The position numbers were made by a program, and so were the translations under genes. A DNA stretch of 64,000 nucleotides from Psychrobacillus insolitus (GTDB taxonomy: Bacteria > Bacillota > Bacilli > Bacillales_A > Planococcaceae): NCBI RefSeq assembly GCF_003254155.1, contig NZ_QKZI01000001.1, positions 682,001-746,000 of the forward strand. Reading direction: 5' to 3'. Shown here in pieces: positions 1 through 8,401 of this stretch; within the stretch, counting starts at the first letter, position 1, and each line of letters opens with the position of its first letter. The notes under the pieces were generated by a model. The model was not told the DNA's origin, searched no databases, and saw only the letters and a program-made list of their open reading frames with translations.

Positions 1-128
1 AATCTTCTTTTCAGAAATTAACATCCAATTAAATATAGAAAAATATAAAATAATGCACATGGCTAAAAAACTTATGAAAATAGATATAGCTGCACTGTAT
101 GTCCATTTTTTTTGTAAAGTCCAATTGT

Positions 129-803
129 TCATTCTCTCATCACATACCCTACGCCTCTAACAGTTTCGATAATCGATGAGACCTCCAGTGGAAGTTTCTT
201 TCTTAAATGACGAATATACACGTCAACTACATTTGTTTCAACTTCTGTATCATAACCCCAAACTTTTTCTAATATAGCATCTCTCGTTAATACATTATAC
301 GCATTTTCCATCAAGAAAACTAACATATCATACTCCCTTTTAGTCAATTCAATTTCAACACCATCATAAACTACTTGATGCGCATTCTGATTAACCGTAA
401 GTCCTTTAACAGACAAATTCGAATTCGATTCGGTTGTTACTTCCACTCTTCTTAAAACTGCACGAATTCTTGCTAATAATTCTTCAATTGCAAATGGTTT
501 CACAACATAGTCATCTGCTCCCGCCTCTAATCCAGAGACCCGGTCTATAATAGCATCTCTTGCAGTTATTAATATAATGGGAGTATTTTTTTGCTTACGA
601 ACCCTTCTACATATTTCCAATCCATTTAAGCTAGGGAGCATCACGTCTACTAATAGCAAATCGTAATTATTCTCTAACGCTAGATCAGCACCTACTCTTC
701 CATCATGAGCAATAGTTACTTGGAAATTTTCATGCTTTAATTCAAGTTCAACAAAATTCGCTATATTTACTTCATCTTCTATTAAAAGGATATGTCTAGT
801 CAT
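129..803 (-). CDS. OmpR-family DNA-binding response regulator (ArlR-like)
   Basis: This is a two-component response regulator of 224 residues. The N-terminal receiver domain carries the acidic pair near residues 10-11, the phosphoacceptor Asp53 in [10 protein letters not shown], Thr80 and Lys102 in VVKPF. The C-terminal winged helix contains [15 protein letters not shown] and ends in RGVGYVMRE, typical of the OmpR/PhoB class and closest in feel to ArlR/YkoG regulators. The reading frame is open to 845, but the ATG at 803 follows AAAGGGG at good spacing and begins [11 protein letters not shown], so I use it. A partner histidine kinase would be expected downstream on the minus strand; positions 1-128 contain no coding start, so it is off-window or absent. 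DNA targets are unknown. Confidence 0.93.
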   Translation of the reverse strand: MTRHILLIEDEVNIANFVELELKHENFQVTIAHDGRVGADLALENNYDLLLVDVMLPSLNGLEICRRVRKQKNTPIILITARDAIIDRVSGLEAGADDYVVKPFAIEELLARIRAVLRRVEVTTESNSNLSVKGLTVNQNAHQVVYDGVEIELTKREYDMLVFLMENAYNVLTRDAILEKVWGYDTEVETNVVDVYIRHLRKKLPLEVSSIIETVRGVGYVMRE

Positions 804-818
804 GTATTTCCCCTTTCT

Positions 819-989
819 AATAAGAAAAGCGCAAGCGCCTATCACTGCGTAAGGCAGGCAAATGGGGATGAGGAAGGTCTGTTATTAACGCCACATCCTG
901 TGGCATAACAGACATGACCTGCTTCGCGCAGGAGCACAGGCGGCTTACGCTAGACATATTATGCACAAATTTTATATATGTTCTTATCT
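819..989 (+). repeat. Dispersed intergenic repeat, family A, longest copy
   Basis: The element opens with TAAGAAAAGCGCAAGCGCC and closes with GCTAGACATATTATGCA followed by TTCTTATCT. Related openings or closings occur near 2071, 6783, 15499, 24882 and 47229. In this copy an internal hairpin at about 878-921 pairs GTCTGTTAT with ATAACAGAC around GCCACA/TGTGGC. No protein is encoded. It is probably a non-autonomous repeat whose transcript folds. Confidence 0.7.
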
Positions 990-1356
990 GTTAAAAACCG
1001 TTTCATAATACATGAACGGCTTCATCTAGTAGTAAATATATTAAGCTTATTCATCATATATTAAGATAGCAGTTACCAATATTTTCTTTCAACTTTTCTA
1101 CTCTAAAAGGGAAGCAAAATCATCATCAAAATCATATAATAAATTACAGTAAATGTCTTGAAAATGATTGAACCATTTTATGCGTTAACCCCTTATAGCG
1201 TCTGCATTAATTATATGTATTTCAGTTAGAAGAAACAAGTTATTTTGATGCAATTTTCAAAATAATTTTACATTAAAAATTAACAAAAAAAACATGTTTA
1301 AACACTATGCAAACGGGGAAAAACTTAGTATATTATTAAAGCAAATAATTTTATAA
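990..1356. other. Gene-free AT-rich stretch upstream of tRNA-like leader
   Basis: I see no open frame with a ribosome binding site on either strand. The right part runs into the leader of the acetyltransferase. TATATT at 1329-1334 could be a -10 element for that leader, but no convincing -35 box lies 17 bases upstream. Confidence 0.4.
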
Positions 1357-1510
1357 GACAAATTTTAATTTGTCGAGGGAAGGCAAATGGTGCGCCACCA
1401 GTTTTTGAGCTGGTCCTAGTAGGTTCGATTCCTACCCCGAAATTTTTTATGCACTTTGAAGTGAAAAATTTCTGGGACTAGGATGACACAGCTCATTTAC
1501 GGTTCTATTT
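1357..1510 (+). ncRNA. tRNA-like (pseudo-tRNA) leader of the GNAT gene
   Basis: A cloverleaf-like sequence spans 1373-1442. The T arm is perfect (GTAGG TTCGATT CCTAC, 1419-1435). The D arm is GGC/GCC around a GG-containing loop, and the anticodon stem is ACCAG/CTGGT, but with an 8-base loop. The acceptor stem keeps only GGG/CCC plus one end pair, so this is not a normal tRNA. A hairpin (GACAAATT/AATTTGTC, 1357-1374) overlaps its 5' end and another lies at 1440-1471. Bases 1406-1420 can also pair with 1477-1495 downstream (7 and 8 bp, one G-U, separated by a 4-base bulge), which would break the anticodon and T arms. The coding start follows at 1525. Regulatory function is inferred. Confidence 0.6.
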
Positions 1511-1524
1511 AGGGGGCGCTTTTT

Positions 1525-2070
1525 TTGATTAAAAAACGAGATTTGCACGAATGTACTTCTCTTTATGAATTAATGTCGGATCCAACGGTCATGACCTATG
1601 TTCGTCATAAGGCTTTTTCACCTGATGAATATTGGTTTGCTACTAAACAGTTAATGGAAGAAGAAGAAAAAGGGATAACAATCACCCGAACAATTATTAG
1701 TGATTTTGGTCAGCCTATTGGCACTATTAATCTTTTTGATGTAGAAAATGGTGCTGGCTTTTTAGGTACATGGTTGGGAACGCCATTTCAAGGACTTGGT
1801 TACAATAAAAAAGCAAAACAACAATTCCTTGAAGAACTGTTTTATGAGTTAGGTATACACACAGTTTTTCTTCGTATTAGAAAAAACAATCCAAAAAGTA
1901 TTCGTGCAACAGAAAAGCTAAAATACGCAATGAGTGCAAATGAAACACATCCTGCTATCTATCAAGAAATCAACAAAAATGGGGATGTTTACGAATTATT
2001 CTATATTCCAAAAGATCTGTTCCACTTCGTAATGTTGCAACAAAATAACGAAGAAGAACAAGCGATATAA
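1525..2070 (+). CDS. GNAT family N-acetyltransferase
   Basis: This 181-residue protein fits the RimJ/RimL-type GNAT fold, which moves acetyl from acetyl-CoA to an amine. The acetyl-CoA loop region is seen as GTWLGTPFQGLGYNKKAK (about residues 85-105), followed by LRIRKNNPKSIRATEKL, the usual helix with conserved Asn and Ser. Translation starts at TTG 1525, with AGGGGG at 1511-1516 as a well-placed ribosome binding site; there is no nearby ATG. It stands alone, behind the tRNA-like leader, and its stop codon abuts a family A repeat. The substrate is unknown; the leader hints at a link with tRNA, amino acids or translation. Confidence 0.85.
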   Translation: MIKKRDLHECTSLYELMSDPTVMTYVRHKAFSPDEYWFATKQLMEEEEKGITITRTIISDFGQPIGTINLFDVENGAGFLGTWLGTPFQGLGYNKKAKQQFLEELFYELGIHTVFLRIRKNNPKSIRATEKLKYAMSANETHPAIYQEINKNGDVYELFYIPKDLFHFVMLQQNNEEEQAI

Positions 2071-2147
2071 GAAATGCGGAAGCTCCTGTCGGGGCAAGGC
2101 GCTGTAGCTAGACATATTATGCAGGATTTTTATATGTTTTCTTATCT
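2071..2147 (+). repeat. Dispersed intergenic repeat, family A
   Basis: Starts directly at the acetyltransferase stop codon (TAA then GAAATGCGGAAGC) and ends GCTAGACATATTATGCAGG...TTCTTATCT. It closely matches, in inverse orientation, the copy at 15499-15588, including CTGTCGGGGCAAGGCGCT. Confidence 0.7.
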
Positions 2148-2153
2148 TAGAAC

Positions 2154-2197
2154 AAAAGCAAACGTCTAAAAGGATTTCTTTTAAACGTTTGCTTTTT
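2154..2197. terminator. Bidirectional terminator between GNAT gene and murG paralogue
   Basis: AAAAGCAAACGT and AAAAG pair with CTTTT and ACGTTTGCTTTT, flanked by A and T runs on both sides, so it can serve both convergent genes. Confidence 0.85.
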
Positions 2198-2199
2198 CT

Positions 2200-3276
2200 T
2201 TATTTTTTATAAGTAAGCAGTAATTCTGTAAATTGCATCGGAGTTTTAGATGATTTTGCAGTAAATTGTTTATCCATTATCTCTTCTTTATTTTGAACAA
2301 GCTCCGTAACAGATTGGATAAATGTATTTGCCGTTAAATTTTCTTCTTCTAATACAATTGCATAACCCATTTTTTTGAAAAAGTTTGCATTTAATACTTG
2401 ATCTCCCCTGCTTGCATGAATAGATAATGGAATAAGCAACATCGGTTTTTTCAATTCTAAAAATTCAAAAATAGAATTTGAACCTGCTCTACTAATTACA
2501 TAGTTTGCTATTTTCAACAAATGAGGTAACTCATCTGTAACATATTCAAAAGCAATATAATTTGATGTCCCTTGTAATGTTAGATCTAGATTCCCTTTTC
2601 CACATAAGTGAATCACTTGATAATCCTTTGTTAAGGCTTCCAGATTTTCTTTAATAGCATTGTTAATTTTCGTTGCTCCTTGACTACCACCCATGACAAT
2701 AATGGTTTCCTTATTTGCATCAAAACCAGTTAGCTGTTCTGCTACCTTTTCACTCCCGTTAAATAGATCCGGTCGAATAATCGCTCCAATAGCAGACGCT
2801 TTTTCCATCGGTAAATAGTTTACCGTTTCTTCAAACACAGTAAAAATATGCTCTGCAAATGAGCCAGCTATCTTGTTTGCAAGACCCGGCGTTAAATCAG
2901 ATTCGTGAATGACTACTGGAATATGTGATAGTTTAGCAGCCAACACTACTGGAACAGATACAAATCCACCTTTTGAAAAAACAAGAGAAGGTTTAACTTT
3001 TCTTAATACATTAAGTGCCTGCATCGTCCCATATAACACTTTAAATGGATCTGAGAAATTTTTAAAAGAGAAGTATCTTCTTAGTTTTCCATTTGAAATT
3101 GCATGATATGGAAGGGAAGGAAAGTTATCGTTTATCAACGACTTTTCAATACCATCATATGAGCCTATATAGTGTATATCATATCCTTTGTTTATTAATT
3201 CAGGAATAATCGCTTGATTTAACGATACGTGTCCTGCAGTACCTCCACCTGTTAATAAAATTGTGTTATTATTCAT
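2200..3276 (-). CDS. murG: MurG-like UDP-GlcNAc: lipid I N-acetylglucosaminyltransferase (paralogue)
   Basis: This 358-residue GT-B glycosyltransferase matches MurG, which adds GlcNAc to lipid I to make lipid II at the inner face of the membrane. The N-terminal loop is TGGGTAGHVSLNQA (about residues 9-22) and the second glycine loop is VMGGSQGATKIN in the C-terminal domain. ISRAGSNSIFEFLELKKPMLLIP is the family donor-binding region (given here as its core, around residues 260-285). It is not in a division/cell-wall cluster, and the first loop reads GTAGH rather than GTGGH, so it is probably the second, stand-alone MurG copy found in several Bacillales. It is transcribed divergently from the MATE exporter across 44 bases. 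Confidence 0.85.
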   Translation of the reverse strand: MNNNTILLTGGGTAGHVSLNQAIIPELINKGYDIHYIGSYDGIEKSLINDNFPSLPYHAISNGKLRRYFSFKNFSDPFKVLYGTMQALNVLRKVKPSLVFSKGGFVSVPVVLAAKLSHIPVVIHESDLTPGLANKIAGSFAEHIFTVFEETVNYLPMEKASAIGAIIRPDLFNGSEKVAEQLTGFDANKETIIVMGGSQGATKINNAIKENLEALTKDYQVIHLCGKGNLDLTLQGTSNYIAFEYVTDELPHLLKIANYVISRAGSNSIFEFLELKKPMLLIPLSIHASRGDQVLNANFFKKMGYAIVLEEENLTANTFIQSVTELVQNKEEIMDKQFTAKSSKTPMQFTELLLTYKK

Positions 3277-3320
3277 TAATAATCTCCTAACTATTTAAAA
3301 CTTAAAAGGATGTATGCAAA

Positions 3321-4676
3321 TTGCACAAAACGAAAACACTAACCGATAAAAGCTTTCATATGATTAAAATTGTAGTCCCAATATTAGTCACACAAGTCGC
3401 ACTCTATTTAATGACCTTTTTCGATATTTTAATGACAAGTAAATATAGTATCTATCATTTAGCTGGTGTTTCCATCGGATCATCTATTTGGGTTCCTATC
3501 TACACTGGTCTAACTGGTATTTTAATAGGAATTACTCCAATTGTAGCACAATTAATGGGTGCAAAAAAGAAGGAAGATGTACGTACCTTTGTTCAACAAG
3601 GATTTTATATAGCTATTGTATTGGCTTTCCTAGTTTTTGCCGCGATTATTCTATTAATTGACCCAATTCTTCAGCTTATTCCTCTTGAAGATAGTGTACG
3701 CATTGTAGCGAAGAAATATTTGTATATGATGAGTATTGGTTTGATCCCATTATTTTTATTTAGTGTTCTTCGATCTTTTATCGATGCTTTAGGGCGAACA
3801 CGCGTATCCATGTTTATTACTTTGCTTTCAGCACCGATTAATATTGTATTGAACTATATCTTTATTTTCGGGAAATTTGGGTTCCCTGCATTAGGAGGTG
3901 CTGGTGCCGGACTTGCTTCAGCACTCACATATTGGCTCGTTCTAATCATAGCGATTATGATTGTTTATCGAAATAAACCATTTACTGAAATAGCAATTTT
4001 TAAAAATTGGAGTAAACCATCCTTTGCAAAAATTGGCACTTTGTCGAAAATCGGCATTCCTATAGGACTATCTCTTTTTGCAGAAACTACAATTTTCTCT
4101 GCTGTAACCATACTCATGAGTGCTTATTCCACAGCAGTTATTTCAGCTCATCAAATTGCAATGAACTTCACCTCTCTTCTTTATATGATCCCATTAAGTA
4201 TCGCTATGGGGGCTACCATTTTAGTTGGACATGAGGTTGGAGCTAAACGTTACAAAGATGCAAAAACATATAGTTGGTTAGGTGTAGCAACAGCAGTTAT
4301 GTTTAGCTTTATCTCTTCTTCCATTTTGCTGATTTTCAGAGAACCAATTGCATCGATCTATACAGATGACGAATATGTGATCACATTAACAGTTCAGTTC
4401 TTCTTCTTTGCAGCCTTATTTCAACTTTCAGATGCCGTCCAAGCTCCAGTACAAGGAGCGCTAAGAGGATACAGAGATGTTACTGTTACATTTATTATGG
4501 CGATCATTTCGTATTGGATCATCGGACTCCCTACAGGGTATATCTTAGCTAACTTTACATCATTCGAACGATTTGGTTATTGGATCGGCCTTATCGTAGG
4601 ATTATCTTTAGGGGCCATTACACTCGTTTCACGACTCATATTTTTACAAAAGAAATTATCAAAAAAACCAATCTAG
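3321..4676 (+). CDS. MATE family multidrug exporter
   Basis: The 451-residue protein has twelve predicted membrane helices arranged as two six-helix halves, as in the MATE (NorM/YpnP-like) Na+- or H+-driven exporters. The N-terminal VPILVTQVALYLMTFFDIL and the repeat region TGILIGITPIVAQLMGAKK (about residues 70-90) match the family. An upstream ATG at 3314 in another frame ends after a few codons; the TTG at 3321 is preceded by AAAAGGA and is the only reasonable start. The gene is monocistronic: it is divergent from the murG paralogue and closed by a palindromic terminator that overlaps its stop codon. Substrates are unknown. Confidence 0.9.
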   Translation: MHKTKTLTDKSFHMIKIVVPILVTQVALYLMTFFDILMTSKYSIYHLAGVSIGSSIWVPIYTGLTGILIGITPIVAQLMGAKKKEDVRTFVQQGFYIAIVLAFLVFAAIILLIDPILQLIPLEDSVRIVAKKYLYMMSIGLIPLFLFSVLRSFIDALGRTRVSMFITLLSAPINIVLNYIFIFGKFGFPALGGAGAGLASALTYWLVLIIAIMIVYRNKPFTEIAIFKNWSKPSFAKIGTLSKIGIPIGLSLFAETTIFSAVTILMSAYSTAVISAHQIAMNFTSLLYMIPLSIAMGATILVGHEVGAKRYKDAKTYSWLGVATAVMFSFISSSILLIFREPIASIYTDDEYVITLTVQFFFFAALFQLSDAVQAPVQGALRGYRDVTVTFIMAIISYWIIGLPTGYILANFTSFERFGYWIGLIVGLSLGAITLVSRLIFLQKKLSKKPI

Positions 4677-4706
4677 TTTAAAACTAGATTGGTTTTTTTG
4701 ATAATT
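4654..4706. terminator. Perfect 53-bp palindrome: bidirectional terminator overlapping two stop codons
   Basis: AATTATCAAAAAAACCAATC and its complement flank CTAGTTT/AAACTAG. The MATE stop (4674-4676) lies inside, and the stop of the convergent CAP-domain gene (4705-4707) overlaps the far end. Confidence 0.9.
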
Positions 4707-5598
4707 ATTTACTTATAAATTGTTGAGTCCAGTAATATCCACTATCAGATAATCCTACTCCGATATGTGTATAAGACGCATTCATAATATTTGCTTTATG
4801 GCCTGCTGAATTCATCCATCCATCTACTACTTCTGCAGCAGTACGTTGTCCCATTGCAATATTTTCTGCAGCTGACTTGTATGAAACTCCAAATGATTTC
4901 ATTTGATCAAAAGGTGATCCATATGTTGGACTCGTATGAGAAAAATAGTTTTTGTCTTTCATATCTTGAGATTTTGCTTGAGCTGACTGTGTTAACTTTG
5001 TATCAATTTGTAATGCTTTAAGACCTGCTTTTGCACGTTCATTATTAGTTAAGTTCACAACTGCTTGCATTTCAGACGATACTTGTACTTCTTCTTTTTC
5101 TTCTGTAACTTGCTCATTTACTACAGGTGCTTTCTCTGTTTCAACTGGAGCTGGTGCTACAACTTCTGGTACTTCTTTAACTGGTACTACCGGGACTTCT
5201 TTTTCTTCAACAGGCGTTTTTGTTGGTGCAGGCGTTTCTACGACTGGTGCTTTTTCTGGTATAACAGGTGTTTCAACGACTGGTGCTTTTTCTGGTATAA
5301 CAGGTGCTTTAACTTCTGGTTCTTGTTTAGTTGGTGTATTTACTACTTGACTCTTCTTCTCTGCAATAATCTTCTCAGCTAATTTTTTCGCTTCTTCTAA
5401 ACCTGTAAGATTAGTTTCAAATCTCCAATTATACTTTTCTGTTAGATTATTTAGAGAAACCCATTTATATGTGGTCGATGTTTTAACTTGGGAAGTGATG
5501 TTTGAATCTCCAGTTGTCATCGATGCATCCGCTGTGTTTGTAGAAAATAGTAAGCTAGTGGCAAGTATGCCAGCCATAATAGAATATTTTTTATTCAA
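4705..5598 (-). CDS. Secreted CAP-domain (SCP/YkwD-like) protein with Pro-rich linker
   Basis: A signal peptide (basic N-terminus, then IMAGILATSLLF) leads to a lysine-rich segment, a Pro/Val/Glu linker of about 75 residues with repeated PVIPEKAPVVET, and a C-terminal CAP domain of about 120 residues. The domain shows LTNNERAKAGLKAL, YFSHTSP, SAAENIAMG, GWMNSAGHKANIM and HIGVG, the standard CAP signatures. The frame has two adjacent TTG codons: the one at 5604 sits only 2 bases after AGGAGG, while that at 5598 has 8-base spacing, so I prefer 5598 (start MNKKYS). The likely location is the cell surface or spore. No enzymatic role is established for bacterial CAP proteins. Confidence 0.88.
   Translation of the reverse strand: MNKKYSIMAGILATSLLFSTNTADASMTTGDSNITSQVKTSTTYKWVSLNNLTEKYNWRFETNLTGLEEAKKLAEKIIAEKKSQVVNTPTKQEPEVKAPVIPEKAPVVETPVIPEKAPVVETPAPTKTPVEEKEVPVVPVKEVPEVVAPAPVETEKAPVVNEQVTEEKEEVQVSSEMQAVVNLTNNERAKAGLKALQIDTKLTQSAQAKSQDMKDKNYFSHTSPTYGSPFDQMKSFGVSYKSAAENIAMGQRTAAEVVDGWMNSAGHKANIMNASYTHIGVGLSDSGYYWTQQFISK
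5241..5306 (-). repeat. 36-bp tandem repeat in the CAP protein linker
   Basis: The 30-base stretch starting CGACTGGTGC recurs exactly at 5241 and 5277, a 36-base period encoding PVIPEKAPVVET. A degenerate third unit precedes it. Such in-frame repeats change copy number easily. Confidence 0.85.
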
Positions 5599-5813
5599 TT
5601 TCAATTCCTCCTTCTTTTGTGTACACCCATTGTAACCACAAAATCAGCGAGAAAATTATTATAAAATATACCAGTTGAACCATTTAGGAGAATTTCTTAT
5701 AGTTTAAGAGAATCCTAACTGAAATAATTGGATATCTTCACCACATAACTTAAATTTTACATACCATTTTCTGTTGACAGTTTTGTATAAGTCTTTTTAA
5801 AAGCTATACAGGT

Positions 5814-6716
5814 CTAATCATGGGAGCTGCCTATTATGTCAATTTGATTCACTTGATCTCCTATAATTACGATTTGCGGTGACATTTTCATGTATTCCGG
5901 AAGCCATTGAACCATTCCATATGCATATTGAAATAAATAAGGATTTTTGTGCCCTACTAATGGTACATACCCTTTCATTCGATAAATCGTATCTGGAAGA
6001 TTTCTTACCCACTCTTCAAATTCTTCTTGTTTAACCGCTTCTTTGAATGTATGTAATCGGGAAGATAAAGTTAATTGTTTGCCAATGGCGGTTTGGTTAA
6101 TTTCTTTTTCATGAAATGTAGCCTCTAATTTTGTTATTAAATTTAAAGGTATTTTACTATTAGTTGTTTGAATAATTGGAGCAGTTGAATTTAATGCTTG
6201 AATTTGCATTGTTACATCGGAAGCTTCTACTTCTGTTAACAAATCTATTTTATTTGCAACAATTAAATGTGCATGACGTATTTGTTCTAAAAATAACATC
6301 TTCGTTTGGGGAGTTAATTTGTCACGGTCTAACCAACGTTTACAGTCAGCAACTGTGATAATTCCCTTCATATTTAATCTATCCGCAAATAAAGGAGAAA
6401 AAACAGCATCTAGCGCTTCTACTGGGTGAGCAGCCCCCGTTGTTTCTATTAATAAAACATCGAAATTCTCCCCTTCTAATAGCATCTGAAGTTGAGCTTC
6501 CATTTTTTCAGAGCCTGTACAACAAATACAACCTTCTAACATTTCTTTTAATGGAACATCACCATCCACGGACCTGCTATCAAAATTGAGTTTTCCAAGC
6601 TCGTTCATAATAACTGCTGGCTTTAATCCTGCCGCTTTAAATTGTTCAATTAAATGTGATAGTAACGACGTTTTCCCACTTCCTAAAAAACCACTTAATA
6701 AATAAACATCCTTCAT
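5814..6716 (-). CDS. CobW/COG0523 family GTPase (putative metal chaperone)
   Basis: A 300-residue G3E GTPase. The Walker A motif GFLGSGKTSLL is at about residues 9-19, the metal-binding CxCC appears as GCICC (about 62-66), and the base-recognition motif is NKIDL (about 155). COG0523 proteins hydrolyse GTP to load metals, usually zinc, into client proteins. The C-terminal domain is at the short end for the family and I see no His-rich zinc-sensing loop, so the metal is uncertain. The start ATG follows AAGGAG at 10 bases. The gene stands alone downstream of the Ctp protease, separated by a terminator. Confidence 0.87.
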   Translation of the reverse strand: MKDVYLLSGFLGSGKTSLLSHLIEQFKAAGLKPAVIMNELGKLNFDSRSVDGDVPLKEMLEGCICCTGSEKMEAQLQMLLEGENFDVLLIETTGAAHPVEALDAVFSPLFADRLNMKGIITVADCKRWLDRDKLTPQTKMLFLEQIRHAHLIVANKIDLLTEVEASDVTMQIQALNSTAPIIQTTNSKIPLNLITKLEATFHEKEINQTAIGKQLTLSSRLHTFKEAVKQEEFEEWVRNLPDTIYRMKGYVPLVGHKNPYLFQYAYGMVQWLPEYMKMSPQIVIIGDQVNQIDIIGSSHD

Positions 6717-6741
6717 ACACTATTAACTCCTTTTAATGTTG

Positions 6742-6769
6742 AAAAAGCTGACCGTCTAGGCCAGCTTTT
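6742..6769 (-). terminator. Terminator of the Ctp protease gene
   Basis: AAAAGCTGGCC and GGTCAGCTTTTTC pair around a short loop, reading from the protease gene toward the GTPase gene. Confidence 0.75.
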
Positions 6770-6782
6770 CATTACTTATTTT

Positions 6783-6836
6783 TAGCTCGAGCTCCTTGTC
6801 TTAATTAGAGCAAAGATAGGAGCTTGCGCTTTTCTA
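6783..6836 (-). repeat. Dispersed intergenic repeat, family A, short copy
   Basis: On the minus strand the protease stop codon TAG runs straight into AAAAGCGCAAGCTCCTAT, followed by a partner GGAGCTCGAGCT, giving a weak hairpin. The opening matches the copy at 819. Confidence 0.6.
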
Positions 6837-8324
6837 TTTTGCAAGAAGTTCTTTTACGACTTCTTTCGCTTTTTGTAATTGTGGATCATCTTTTAACACT
6901 TTTTCAGTAAGTTTAGTCATTAGGGAATAAGTAGTTTCCCCTGTTAGTTCACCAGTTACAGCTAATTTATTATCCGTTTGGAATTTTTCAACTGCAGTTG
7001 TCATAGCAGCATCGAATTTGCCATCAATTTCTCCTACTTCATAACCAACAGCGGCAAGCATTTCCTCAGCATTTTTTACTACATCCGATACTTGATTTTC
7101 TGACAATACTATTGTCGGATCTAATGGAGCAAGTGATGCATATGCTGGATAATCAACTTTATAATCTGGAACAATCCCTTTGTCATGTATCCAATTACCT
7201 TCTGGTGTTAACCATTTTGCAGTTGTAATTTTAATGTTCGAACCATCTGGTAAATCATTTACTGTTTGAACAGTACCTTTACCAAACGATTTTAATCCAA
7301 CAAGTGGGACATTCGCTGATTCACTAAGTGCTCCAGCTAAAATTTCCGATGCTGATGCACTACCTTCATCAATTATTAATGAAACTGGTACTTTCACACG
7401 TGTACCAGGCGAAGCTGTAGTTACATCTTTTGCTCCATCAACTTCAATCTGTAGAAGTGGCTTTCCATCTTCAACAAATAGATTTGAAATGTCGATCGCG
7501 GATTCTAACAAGCCACCTGGATTTTGACGAACATCCAATACCAGGCCTTTCATTCCAAGTTCTTCCATTTCTTTAATTGCAGCGAGTAACTCATCATACG
7601 TATTTGTTGAAAAACTTGAAATGTTTATATGCGCAATATTATCTTCTAACATTTCAGCATAAACAGTTTCAATAGGAATTTCATCTCGAACAATCTTGAT
7701 ATCTAGGTTTTTACTGTCCCCGCGTTTAATCGTTAGAATAACTTCAGTACCTTTTTCACCACGAATTAAAAGGACCGCTTCTGAAGCACTAAATCCTTGA
7801 ATATCTTCTCCATCTACTGCAAGAATTTTATCATTTGATAATATCCCTGCTTTTTCTGCTGGAGAATTTTTTATAGGAGATATGACAGTAATTACTCCAT
7901 CTCGTTCTTGAATTTCAGCACCGATACCTTGGAAACTTGATGAAATACTTTCATTAAATTGAAAAGCTTCATCTTGATTCATATAATCTGAATAAGGATC
8001 ACCAAGCGCTTCAATCATTCCGTTAATAGCACCATTAATAATAGCGTCCTCATCAATTTCTGCATAATATTCTTTTTCTAATTTATCATATGCTAAATAT
8101 AACTTAGAAAACTCTGTTCTTTCAGGTTTTACAACTTCTACTGCTTTTTCTTCGCCAAATGTTAATGAAAACATGGTTACTCCAGCTGTAGCTACCACTA
8201 AGGTAAAAATAATAATTAAAAATGCGAATGGTTTTAATTTAATGTAGCGTGATGCAGGTTTTACTTCGGTTGATTCTACTTTTTCATTCGTTTGGTTTTC
8301 GTCCAAATTTTCCACCCTTTTCAT
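6834..8324 (-). CDS. S41 C-terminal processing peptidase (CtpA/CtpB type)
   Basis: The 496-residue protein has a cytoplasmic N-terminus, one membrane anchor (about residues 31-55), a PDZ domain (about 110-200; FQGIGAEI, SPAEKAGI), the S41 protease core and a C-terminal peptidoglycan-binding domain (about 415-480). The catalytic serine lies in DEGSASASEILAGAL and the lysine in SFGKGTVQT. In Bacillus, Ctp proteases cut cell-envelope or sporulation regulators such as SpoIVFA; both CtpA and CtpB have this layout, so the exact orthologue is not settled. The start ATG at 8324 opens MKRVENLDENQ. It is monocistronic, with deoD upstream and closed by its own terminator. Confidence 0.93.
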   Translation of the reverse strand: MKRVENLDENQTNEKVESTEVKPASRYIKLKPFAFLIIIFTLVVATAGVTMFSLTFGEEKAVEVVKPERTEFSKLYLAYDKLEKEYYAEIDEDAIINGAINGMIEALGDPYSDYMNQDEAFQFNESISSSFQGIGAEIQERDGVITVISPIKNSPAEKAGILSNDKILAVDGEDIQGFSASEAVLLIRGEKGTEVILTIKRGDSKNLDIKIVRDEIPIETVYAEMLEDNIAHINISSFSTNTYDELLAAIKEMEELGMKGLVLDVRQNPGGLLESAIDISNLFVEDGKPLLQIEVDGAKDVTTASPGTRVKVPVSLIIDEGSASASEILAGALSESANVPLVGLKSFGKGTVQTVNDLPDGSNIKITTAKWLTPEGNWIHDKGIVPDYKVDYPAYASLAPLDPTIVLSENQVSDVVKNAEEMLAAVGYEVGEIDGKFDAAMTTAVEKFQTDNKLAVTGELTGETTYSLMTKLTEKVLKDDPQLQKAKEVVKELLAK

Positions 8325-8354
8325 AAAAAAACTCAGAAGATTAAATCAATATTC

Positions 8355-8389
8355 TAAAATAGACTGCCATTTTGATGACAGTCTATTTC
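8355..8389 (-). terminator. deoD terminator
   Basis: AATAGACTGTCA pairs with TGGCAGTCTATT around a short loop, followed by a T-rich tract on the minus strand. Confidence 0.8.
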
Positions 8390-8401
8390 ATTATACCTTT
8401 G

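Noticed and set aside
1357-1524. T-box riboswitch before the acetyltransferase
   Set aside because: No AGGGTGGNACCGCG-type T-box sequence and no antiterminator/terminator pair; the segment resembles a tRNA itself rather than a tRNA receptor.
5065-5382. Plus-strand frame rich in Phe, Cys and Tyr opposite the CAP gene
   Set aside because: It is the antisense of the Pro/Glu-rich repeats and has no ribosome binding site.
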